Below, piece after piece: positions 4,962-10,527 of a stretch of 10,527 bases of DNA. The position numbers were made by a program, and so were the translations under genes. Where the stretch lies: positions 10,154-20,680 of the forward strand of contig DASH01000060.1 of assembly GCA_002503705.1 (NCBI GenBank). Direction: 5' to 3'. The DNA comes from Candidatus Woesearchaeota archaeon UBA153. Its GTDB lineage: Archaea > Nanobdellota > Nanobdellia > Woesearchaeales > UBA525. Each line of letters begins with the position of its first letter. The stretch's first letter is position 1. A model generated the notes under the pieces. The model ran no database searches and was not told where the DNA came from. It was given only the letters and a program-made list of their open reading frames with translations.

Positions 4962-5447
4962 TCATTGGAGCGTCACGAAGAGCTCGCCTTGCAACGGCTT
5001 CGAGTACTGGCCGCCTGCTTGCTTGTACGTCCCGTTCACTGCGAACTTGGACTTCTCGCCTTTGACGAAGCTTCCGGAGATGGACTCGCAGGTGAACTCG
5101 ACGCTCTGCCCCGCGCCAATCGTCGTCCCCGCAGACAAACAGTTCTTCAAAGTGCCGCCTTGCTGGGCGATGCTGAACGACACATTCGTCATTCCCGCGC
5201 CGATGTTGTTCGTCGCGAAGAACTTAATCGTTGCAGTAACGGGCGGACCAGCAACATACGTCCCCATGAACTCCTTGCAGGCCATCTCCTGCTGGAACTG
5301 GCATCGTTCCGGCAAGAGCTTGTTCGGATTGATGACGCCGAAGTACGCCAACGCGCCGATCGCGACGAGGATGACGAGGAACGCCCACCCGTACGTCGTG
5401 AGGAACTCCATCGCGGCCTGGCCGCGCCGTCGACGTTGAGCAATCAT
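4962..5447 (-). CDS. Type IV prepilin 1
   Basis: This is a 161-residue prepilin with leader MIAQRRRRG, cut after G9, and mature start QAAMEF with E+5 at E14. A hydrophobic helix spans about residues 18-38 (WAFLVILVAIGALAYFG). Four cysteines (C49 in LPERC, C57, C103, C120 in EFTC) match the spacing pattern of prepilin 2 and may form two disulfides. Start: ATG at 5447 follows GAGGTGA by 5 bases. A GTG at 5456 overlapping the previous stop would add three residues and cannot be excluded. It is the first of three tandem prepilins. Its signal-helix DNA is nearly identical to that of prepilin 3. It is probably a main structural subunit of the fibre. Confidence 0.87.
   Translation of the reverse strand: MIAQRRRRGQAAMEFLTTYGWAFLVILVAIGALAYFGVINPNKLLPERCQFQQEMACKEFMGTYVAGPPVTATIKFFATNNIGAGMTNVSFSIAQQGGTLKNCLSAGTTIGAGQSVEFTCESISGSFVKGEKSKFAVNGTYKQAGGQYSKPLQGELFVTLQ
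5338..5426 (-). repeat. 89-bp direct repeat, copy in prepilin 1
   Basis: This is the partner of 4161-4249, with 4 mismatches in 89 bases. The match includes most third codon positions; one difference changes Phe to Tyr just after E+5. The rest of the two genes is not alignable at DNA level by eye. Confidence 0.8.
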
Positions 5448-5452
5448 GCGTT

Positions 5453-5761
5453 TCACCTCTTCTTCTTCGCGGCGGGAGCGCTCGCGACGTTCTTGACGCG
5501 CTCGTGCACGTTCTGGAAGTGCTGCCGGTTCTCCTCGTGCATCGCGTGCAGCTCATCCCGCGTCCGGATGAGCATGCTCAGCATGATGACGCCGAGGACG
5601 AAGACGAGGAAGACGATGCTGAACGTCATGACGGGCAAGATGGGAATCTCGTCGGATGACGCGGCGAGGTAACCGCCGAAGATGATCGCGATGACGAGCA
5701 GGACGAGGAGCGTCACGCTCAAAATCGCTTTATGGTGCCGCATGTCAAGCTTGTTCTTCAA
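5453..5761 (-). CDS. Small membrane protein with two helices and a charged tail
   Basis: This 102-residue protein is not recognised as a named family. Residues about 12-34 and 41-65 are strongly hydrophobic (SVTLLVLLVIAIIFGGYLA; FSIVFLVFVLGVIMLSML). The rest is a charged, helix-prone tail (RDELHAMHEENRQHF) ending in KKKR, probably cytoplasmic. It lacks a class III cleavage motif, so it is not a pilin. Start: TTG at 5761 lies 9 bases after GGAGG. A GTG at 5770 directly abuts that site and is unlikely, and an ATG at 5743 is too far from it. It is the first gene behind the internal promoter and its stop is 5 bases from the prepilin 1 start, so it may help pilin assembly or membrane anchoring; this is inferred from position only. 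Confidence 0.65.
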   Translation of the reverse strand: MKNKLDMRHHKAILSVTLLVLLVIAIIFGGYLAASSDEIPILPVMTFSIVFLVFVLGVIMLSMLIRTRDELHAMHEENRQHFQNVHERVKNVASAPAAKKKR

Positions 5762-5770
5762 GGATACCAC

Positions 5771-5775
5771 CCTCC
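5771..5775 (-). promoter_or_regulatory. Shine-Dalgarno GGAGG of the small membrane protein
   Basis: GGAGG on the minus strand is spaced 9 bases from the TTG at 5761. It excludes the GTG at 5770, which would leave no spacer. Confidence 0.5.
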
Positions 5776-5788
5776 GTGCGCGCGCACG
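5775..5788. promoter_or_regulatory. 14-bp palindrome of alternating purine-pyrimidine bases at the transcription start
   Basis: CGTGCGCGCGCACG is a perfect palindrome and alternates pyrimidine and purine throughout, so it is prone to Z-DNA. It lies between the TATA box and the ribosome binding site, where the mRNA would begin. It could be an operator or a 5' hairpin next to GGAGG. Confidence 0.4.
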
Positions 5789-5806
5789 AACGTTTCACCG
5801 ACGAAA

Positions 5807-5820
5807 TCGTTTATAAATAT
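5807..5820 (-). promoter_or_regulatory. Internal TATA promoter ahead of the pilin genes
   Basis: Leftward the sequence reads ATATTTATAAACGA with TTTATAAA as its palindromic core. Transcription would start near 5787, giving a leader of roughly 26 bases with the GGAGG site. It lies in the 81-base gap behind the platform protein gene, so pilin expression could be set separately from the machinery. Confidence 0.6.
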
Positions 5821-5842
5821 TTGTGTTGGCATTCTCGGAGCG

Positions 5843-6868
5843 TCACGACGGAAGGATGCCGCCGAAGATGCCCATGAGGAGCCGCAACGAGAGGAAATAG
5901 ATGATGATGCTCGACGTGAGGAACATCGGAATGTACTTGACGCCGGCGCGCATGTCCCCCTTCTCGATGATGCTGATGATGAGCGCCGAGGAGGTGGAGA
6001 TGATCATCATGGTGAGCACGGAGAACAGCTTGAAGTCCGAGGCCTTGACGCCCGGCTCGCGCAGCTGGATCATCGCGACCGGCGAGCTGGACATGCTTCC
6101 CGCGAGGTTCCCGATGAAGCCGCTGATCGTGTTGAAGAGGACGAACGAGAGGGCGAAGAGGACGGGCATGACGAACATGACGAGCGCGCCGATGAAGATC
6201 ATGTACGTGAGCGTCGCGGCGGTCATCTCCTCCTTCAACGCTTTCGTCTTCTTCAGGTTGCCAATCGTCCGGTCGATGACGTCGACGACGCGGCCGCCGC
6301 TCTCCAGCTCGCCGATGATCAGGTCGATGGAGCGCCGCAGTTCCGGCGACTCGTACTTGCGGCTGAACTCGCGCAACGCCTCCGTGACGTTATTGCCGGT
6401 CATGACTCGTTTCGAGACGAGGCCGATCTCCCGGGCGAGGATGCCGAACTCCGGTTTGATCGCCGCCCAGAGCGCTCGCTCGAACGAGTAGCCGCCTTTC
6501 AGGCTCGTGCTGACGAGCGTCAGGTAGTCCGCCAGCTTCGCCTCCATCTCCTTCGTGCGGCGATAGATGCGCATGTTCAGCCAGAAATACCCCGCTCCGC
6601 CGACGATGAAGACGACAACGAGCATGAGCGCGGTCCAGACGATGATGGTGAGGACGAAGAAGACGAGCGGCCCTTTCAGGCTGAGCGAGCGGTACAACTG
6701 CGTGAGGTAGATGAGGTACGTGATGGCGGCGGCGATCCAGAACAGGATGCCGAACGTGTGGTACGGCACTTCATCATAGCCCGCTTTCTCGAAGAAGTAG
6801 CGCAACCCGGGCCGGAACTTCTTCGGGATGAAGGCCTTGCCGAACGTCGTGAAGAAGAAGAGCTCCAT
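5843..6868 (-). CDS. Type II secretion F-domain (T2SSF) platform protein, second of two
   Basis: This 341-residue inner-membrane platform protein of the TadC/FlaJ/PilC superfamily would work with the secretion ATPase. Two hydrophobic segments lie at about 38-57 and 67-94. A cytoplasmic T2SSF helical domain follows at about 105-215 (KLADYLTLVSTSLKGGYSFERAL, LRRSIDLIIGELESGGRVVDVI). Further membrane segments are at about 218-248, 281-301 and 312-336. Start: ATG at 6868, 6 bases after GAGG, which overlaps the stop codon of the first platform gene, so translation is coupled. There is no signal peptide, as is usual for these proteins. The last gene of the machinery block, it is followed by a promoter gap. 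Assignment to the superfamily is firm; the exact subfamily is not. Confidence 0.87.
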   Translation of the reverse strand: MELFFFTTFGKAFIPKKFRPGLRYFFEKAGYDEVPYHTFGILFWIAAAITYLIYLTQLYRSLSLKGPLVFFVLTIIVWTALMLVVVFIVGGAGYFWLNMRIYRRTKEMEAKLADYLTLVSTSLKGGYSFERALWAAIKPEFGILAREIGLVSKRVMTGNNVTEALREFSRKYESPELRRSIDLIIGELESGGRVVDVIDRTIGNLKKTKALKEEMTAATLTYMIFIGALVMFVMPVLFALSFVLFNTISGFIGNLAGSMSSSPVAMIQLREPGVKASDFKLFSVLTMMIISTSSALIISIIEKGDMRAGVKYIPMFLTSSIIIYFLSLRLLMGIFGGILPS

Positions 6869-6876
6869 GGGTCGCC

Positions 6877-7686
6877 TCAGATGTTCACCGTCGGCCTGAT
6901 GCTCTTGAAGATCGTGATGAAGAAGTACTGGAAGAAGAGGATGCCGAACGAGAGGATGAGGAAGAACGAGAGGTCGAAGTTGACGCTCACCATGCTGACA
7001 AGGGTGATGAAGAACGTGATGCCGAGGCTGGGGACGACGATGCTGAAGAGCATGAAGAACATGGTGATGCTGTTCAGCTTCTTCCCGTAACGCTGGATCT
7101 CGATGAGCTGCTCGGCCGCGATCTCGTCGAGGAGCGCCTCCAGGTAGTTCGTCACGTCCACGCCGATCTTGAGCGCGTTGTTGATCTGGAAGATGATGCG
7201 GCGGAACTTCTCGCTCGGACTGTACCGCGAGGCCTTCTCCAACGCCTCTTCGAGCGGCGTGCCCATGTCGATGTCGTGGACGATCTCCTTGAAGTACTTG
7301 TTCGCGACGCCGTAGCTCTCCGACGCCTCGGCGAGCGCCATGATTAACGGCTTGCCCGCGTTGAGCTTGACGAGGAGGAACCGGCCGGCGAAGAGGACTT
7401 CACGGTCGATGTCCTTCGCGATCTTGTGAATCTTCACGTCGACGACGCGAAAGAGGAATTGGTAGAACGCCCAGAACGCGACGACGAAGAGGACGATCGC
7501 GCCGAGCGGGTGCAAGCCGAAGACCTCGCTGAAGAAGAAGTACGAGGCGGCGAGCGCGAAGGAGATCCAGAACGCGGACATGACCGTGTTCCGGACGTAA
7601 TGGTGCGGTTCGATGGGAAGCTTCGCCATGATGAGCTTCCGCTTGAGTTCCGGATGCTCATTCGCGAGTTGTTCAAAGATACGCAT
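6877..7686 (-). CDS. Type II secretion F-domain (T2SSF) platform protein, first of two
   Basis: This 269-residue platform protein has membrane segments at about 30-48 and 52-73, a cytoplasmic T2SSF domain at about 85-195 (FAGRFLLVKLNAGKPLIMALAEA; FQINNALKIGVDVTNYLEALL) and two C-terminal membrane segments at about 198-226 and 229-252. It should form the membrane base on which the ATPase pushes pilins. Start: ATG at 7686 follows AGGGGA by 6 bases. An in-frame ATG at 7788 would add 34 hydrophilic residues encoded by the tandem repeat region and is less likely. The gene lies 138 bases after the ATPase and 8 bases before the second platform gene. In some archaea (PilC-type, FlaJ-type) the platform is one protein, while bacterial Tad systems use two (TadB and TadC), as here. 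Confidence 0.87.
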   Translation of the reverse strand: MRIFEQLANEHPELKRKLIMAKLPIEPHHYVRNTVMSAFWISFALAASYFFFSEVFGLHPLGAIVLFVVAFWAFYQFLFRVVDVKIHKIAKDIDREVLFAGRFLLVKLNAGKPLIMALAEASESYGVANKYFKEIVHDIDMGTPLEEALEKASRYSPSEKFRRIIFQINNALKIGVDVTNYLEALLDEIAAEQLIEIQRYGKKLNSITMFFMLFSIVVPSLGITFFITLVSMVSVNFDLSFFLILSFGILFFQYFFITIFKSIRPTVNI

Positions 7687-7765
7687 GGTCGTTCCCCTGA
7701 CGTGGTGTTCTCGTACAACGTCATCTGTCGATTTGGTCGCGGCGGACGCTCGTCCGTCGTCCGTC

Positions 7766-7827
7766 TCGACGCGCAAGCCTCTCGACACGCAGGCCTCTCA
7801 ACAGGCAGGCCTCGACGCGCAGGCCTA
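7766..7827. repeat. Short imperfect tandem repeat between ATPase and platform gene
   Basis: Four degenerate units of 14-16 bp are built on TCGACGCGCAGGCCTC. They begin in the gap after the ATPase and end at its TAG stop. With its flank this accounts for about half of the 138-base gap; the rest shows no TATA box or gene. Confidence 0.55.
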
Positions 7828-9261
7828 TTCGAGCTTAAGCCTGCCCGTGTAGTATTTCGCGATGATGAGGCCGATCTTGTTGACGTCCTCGATGTTCTTG
7901 GCGATCATCCATTTGAGGATGCGCACCTTCTGCTGCAAGTCGAACTGGATCTCATCCTTCGTCATGCCTGTGTAGAGTTCGAGACGGTCGACGACGACTT
8001 CCGACTCGGCGAGCTTCTCGACGATATCCTTCTGCGCGTTGTACCGCATGAGCACTTTCGGCTCGCCGTCCGGGAGGATCTCCGCGATCTGGAGCGTGCG
8101 GCGCTTTCCCGTTCGACGGTTGCGGTTCTGGACGAGGATGAGGCTGAGCGAGCTGACCATCTGCTTCGGGATGTCGATCGGCGGGTTCGTCAAGCGCGCG
8201 ATCACCTCTTCGGCGTTGTTGGCGTGGATCGTCGCGTAGACCGAGTGGCCGGTGTGCATCGCTTCAAGGAGGACTTCCGCTTCCTGCTTGCGACGAATCT
8301 CGCCCACGAGAATCCGGTCGGGGCGCATGCGCAGGCTGTTCACGAGGAGGTCGAGCATCGTCACCCCGCCTTTCCCTTCCGGGTTCGGGAGGCGCGTCTC
8401 CATCGGGACCCAGTGCAGGTTGCTCGGCAAGGTCAGCTCGCGCGTGTCCTCGATGCTCACGATGCGCTGGTTGGGCGGGAAGAAGTTCGCGACCGCGTTC
8501 AGCATGGACGTCTTCCCGCTGCCCGTGCCGCCGCTGATGAGGACGGAGAGCTCGTTCTGGATCGCGAGCCAGATGAACGCCGCGGCTTCCGGGCTGATCG
8601 TGCCGCCTTTGATGAACTTGGTGATCGTCCACGGGTCTTCCGCGAACTTACGGATGGTGATCGTGTTGCCTTTCGTGCTGATCGGGTTGAGCGTCGCGTT
8701 GACACGGTCGCCAGTATCGAGGTGCGCGTCCATCAACGGGTTGAGGCTGGTGATCTCTTTTCCGACATTCCGGCCGATGATGGTGGAGAAGTGACGGATG
8801 CGGTCTTCGGAGGGGATGGTCACGTTCGTCTTCAGCCACCCGTGCTTGCGATGGTACACCCAGACTGGCTCCGTGTGGTTGTTCACGACGATCTCTTCCA
8901 GCCACGCGTCTTTCAAGAGTATCTCGATCTTGCCGAGGCCGAGGTTCTCTTCCAAGAGGTAGTTGACGAGCATGTTCATCGTCGGCGCGTCCGTCTTGGG
9001 GAAGTAGCGGAGGATGAGGTCGCGGATCTCTTTCCGGAACTGGTCGCGGATCGCGACGCTCTGCTCGGCGTTCTCGAACTTCTGGAGCTCTTTCATGTTC
9101 ATCTTGCTGATGAACTCTTGCCGAATCTTCTCCAGGATGATCTTCGTCGTGGGCGAGATGTTCGCGATGCTCACGTTGTACAGGGGGACCGACTCCTCCT
9201 GAGAACTCTCGATGATGATGTCGACGAGGATGTCGTTAATCTTGATCGTGTACTTGTCCAT
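7825..9261 (-). CDS. Type IV pilus/secretion ATPase, TadA/PilB/VirB11-like
   Basis: This 478-residue hexameric secretion ATPase drives pilin insertion from the cytoplasmic face. An N-terminal domain is at about 1-190. The RecA-like core has Walker A GGTGSGKT (244-251), the Asp box SIEDTREL (269-276), Walker B RPDRILVGEIR (313-323) with its catalytic Glu, and the His box HTGHSVYATIHANNA (336-350). All catalytic motifs are intact. There is no CxxC zinc motif of the bacterial GspE type. It is followed by two platform proteins, as in Tad and archaeal pilus operons. Start: ATG at 9261 (MDKYTIKIND) is preferred because the 41 residues added by an upstream ATG at 9384 are hydrophilic and not domain-like. 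Neither start has a strong Shine-Dalgarno, so the longer form remains possible. Confidence 0.92.
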   Translation of the reverse strand: MDKYTIKINDILVDIIIESSQEESVPLYNVSIANISPTTKIILEKIRQEFISKMNMKELQKFENAEQSVAIRDQFRKEIRDLILRYFPKTDAPTMNMLVNYLLEENLGLGKIEILLKDAWLEEIVVNNHTEPVWVYHRKHGWLKTNVTIPSEDRIRHFSTIIGRNVGKEITSLNPLMDAHLDTGDRVNATLNPISTKGNTITIRKFAEDPWTITKFIKGGTISPEAAAFIWLAIQNELSVLISGGTGSGKTSMLNAVANFFPPNQRIVSIEDTRELTLPSNLHWVPMETRLPNPEGKGGVTMLDLLVNSLRMRPDRILVGEIRRKQEAEVLLEAMHTGHSVYATIHANNAEEVIARLTNPPIDIPKQMVSSLSLILVQNRNRRTGKRRTLQIAEILPDGEPKVLMRYNAQKDIVEKLAESEVVVDRLELYTGMTKDEIQFDLQQKVRILKWMIAKNIEDVNKIGLIIAKYYTGRLKLE

Positions 9262-9501
9262 CACTTCGGTCGAGCCGGAAGGCTGTTTTCCCGCTCGCGT
9301 CGTCGTTTCAGATCTCTTTTCCGTCACAGTGCGTGCCTCATCGTGGCGTTTCACGGCCGCTCGGCCGCGCCCCAAACCCGTCATCAGTCATCGTTGCCGT
9401 CCCCCGAGCACTACACCCTGCGCTCCGCGCCATAACGCCACCCTTCGAGCGCCGCACCTTAAGGCAGTCTCCGAAGCTCCGCACCCCGACTATCGTGTCA
9501 G

Positions 9502-10527
9502 TCACGGCCTGGTCGTCCCGAGTCGTCGTTCCTCGTTCTCGAGGAGACCGCCTGATTCTTGACGAGGGGCGAGCGGCGATTGCGACTGCGGCGCTACGAT
9601 GGACGGCGCGGACGAGGAGGGAGTGTTCCGCTCGGGAGGTGTCGAGGCGCGAGGCGGCGCGGCAGGGGTTTGCGGAACAGGCGTTGAGTGTGCGTTCTTG
9701 ACGCTGGCTATCGCGCCGTACAGCTCGAAGAGCCGTTCGTAAGCCTCGCCTCGAGACTCGAGGGGGAGTTGTTGGTAGAGTTGTCGTGCCGCGTGGTAGT
9801 GGCGCATCGCGCCGCCGAGGGCGCGGCCGCGGAAGGCTCGTTCTGCATTGGACGCTTCGCGCTCGAAGGCCGCGACGACTTCCGGGCCTTTCAGAGTGGC
9901 AGGAGGAGGGGTTTTCGGCGAGGACTGCGCTGGTAATCGTCGCGGAGATGTGGTCTTGGAGACGGGTGGAGAAGAGAGAGACGAAGAGGAGAGAGACGAA
10001 GAGGAGAGAGACGAAGAGGAGAGAGACGAAGAGGAGGGAGGCGGAGAGGAGGGAGGCGGAGAGGTGAGGGGTGAAGACGCGGTCGCGCCGCGTGCCCCAT
10101 CACGAGTCAGAGTCGTTCCGGTGGACGTCGCCGGTTCACGTCCTCGTCGCTGCTCCTCTTGGAACCCTTCTAGGATGTCGGAGAAGAGGAGCCGGAGCCG
10201 TCCGAGGATTCGAGCGCGTTGGACTGGCGTGAGACGCTCTGCTTTGAGCCGTTCGCGAACGTCATGGTACGCGTGCATCGCTGGCGCGTACGAACGCTCC
10301 TTGATGAGCGTCGCAATCTCTTCGAGGTCCGCGAGGAGGGCGCGCTCTTCAGCTTCAGAGAGCCCTTTCGGCCCTTTTGCGGGTTGTGGTGTTGGACTCG
10401 GGGTGTCGAGCGTCACAGGGGTTGCGAGTGAGTCAGTCACCACTTCCGAAGGGGGAGAAGAGGAAGAAGAAGCGGAGGAAGAAGCGGAGGAAGAAGGAGA
10501 CAAAGGAGAGGAAGCAAGAGCAGCAGA
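9502..10527 (-). CDS. Serine-rich protein with two related helical modules (5' end not seen)
   Basis: I do not recognise this as a named family. Two helical modules resemble each other: one from about residue 48 to 112 (YAPAMHAYHDVRERLK) and one from 207 to 268 (LGGAMRHYHAARQLYQQL), counted from the TTG at 10503. Both end in an R-x-R/E-L-x-x-L-F/Y helix, recalling the TPR-like A-x-x-x-Y repeats common in DPANN proteins. A Ser/Pro linker with four SSSSL units joins them (about 142-180). The N-terminus is also Ser-rich, and the C-terminal 60 residues are a Pro/Ser/Arg tail. No signal peptide or membrane segment is seen. The frame stays open to the window edge and the TTG has no ribosome site, so the true start may lie outside. 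It is the first gene seen upstream of the ATPase, with a 240-base gap (117 bases if the ATPase starts at 9384); a scaffold role is speculation. Confidence 0.65.
   Translation of the reverse strand, partial: SAALASSPLSPSSSASSSASSSSSPPSEVVTDSLATPVTLDTPSPTPQPAKGPKGLSEAEERALLADLEEIATLIKERSYAPAMHAYHDVRERLKAERLTPVQRARILGRLRLLFSDILEGFQEEQRRGREPATSTGTTLTRDGARGATASSPLTSPPPSSPPPSSSSLSSSSLSSSSLSSSSLSSPPVSKTTSPRRLPAQSSPKTPPPATLKGPEVVAAFEREASNAERAFRGRALGGAMRHYHAARQLYQQLPLESRGEAYERLFELYGAIASVKNAHSTPVPQTPAAPPRASTPPERNTPSSSAPSIVAPQSQSPLAPRQESGGLLENEERRLGTTRP
9971..10057 (-). repeat. 15-bp tandem repeat coding the SSSSL linker
   Basis: The plus-strand unit GAAGAGGAGAGAGAC occurs three times exactly (9983-9997, 9998-10012, 10013-10027), flanked by diverged copies. 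It is almost pure purine. Each unit adds five residues, so copy number can change without a frameshift. Confidence 0.8.
10459..10495 (-). repeat. 12-bp purine-rich tandem repeat near the N-terminus of the serine-rich protein
   Basis: GAAGAAGCGGAG-type units repeat about three times and encode a Ser/Ala-rich segment. Together with the run to 10520 the plus strand is nearly all purine. Confidence 0.55.

Noticed and set aside
4437..5672. Rightward reading frame of 411 codons opposite the pilins
   Set aside because: The opposite strand carries three clear class III prepilins; this frame has no recognisable domain.
5732..7090. Rightward reading frame of 452 codons opposite the second platform gene
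   Set aside because: Composition is dominated by Arg/Asp/Glu repeats, typical of an antisense shadow of GC-rich hydrophobic coding sequence.
7766..7827. CRISPR array
   Set aside because: Units are only 14-16 bp, degenerate and directly abutting, with no spacers and no cas genes nearby.
9262..9384. Upstream ATG of the ATPase as the certain start
   Set aside because: The added 41 residues are hydrophilic and show no fold, and no ribosome site or TATA box precedes it. It is kept only as an alternative.
7426..9435. Very long rightward reading frame (669 codons) opposite the ATPase and platform genes
   Set aside because: It is rich in Arg, Asp and Glu without any domain, and lies wholly opposite genes with complete motifs. 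GC-rich third codon positions remove stop codons from the opposite strand.

Overview
The window looks archaeal, most likely from a DPANN-type archaeon with fairly GC-rich DNA. Three lines of evidence support this. TATA-like boxes lie 26-27 bases ahead of several start codons, as expected for leaderless archaeal promoters. Other starts follow strong Shine-Dalgarno sequences such as GAGGTGAT. The secretion genes are an archaeal type IV pilus set with class III signal peptides of the RGQAAMEFLTTYGW kind, which are common in DPANN genomes. The lineage call rests on motif memory, not on a search.

Left part (1-3780), accessory genes. An AT-rich leftward gene for a small SnoaL/NTF2-like protein (50-430) sits between perfect 14-bp inverted repeats (35-48 and 475-488). 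A rightward tyrosine recombinase of the Xer type follows (678-1520). Next comes an overlapping rightward pair, a winged-helix/nucleotidyltransferase protein and a HEPN protein (1612-2690). Facing it tail to tail is a leftward gene in which a nucleotidyltransferase and a HEPN-like domain are fused (2721-3521). A 260-base intergenic stretch (3522-3781) carries a promoter, a 19-bp palindrome and a 12-bp inverted repeat.

Right part (3782-10527), a leftward pilus locus. In transcription order it holds a serine-rich protein with two related helical modules (9502 to the window edge), a TadA/PilB-like secretion ATPase (7825-9261), two separate T2SSF platform membrane proteins (6877-7686 and 5843-6868), a small two-helix membrane protein (5453-5761) and three prepilins (4962-5447, 4401-4922, 3782-4396). 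The ATPase would power assembly, the two platform proteins would form the membrane base, and the three prepilins would supply the fibre after cleavage by a peptidase not encoded here. A second promoter at about 5810 could raise expression of the small subunits over the machinery.

The most unusual observations are these. The last prepilin has a 51-residue leader encoded by a hexanucleotide repeat. An 89-bp block is shared almost unchanged between the first and last prepilins. The AT-rich cassette is bounded by inverted repeats next to a recombinase. Two nucleotidyltransferase/HEPN modules converge, and neither has the usual HEPN RNase motif. No tRNA, rRNA, CRISPR array or insertion sequence was found.
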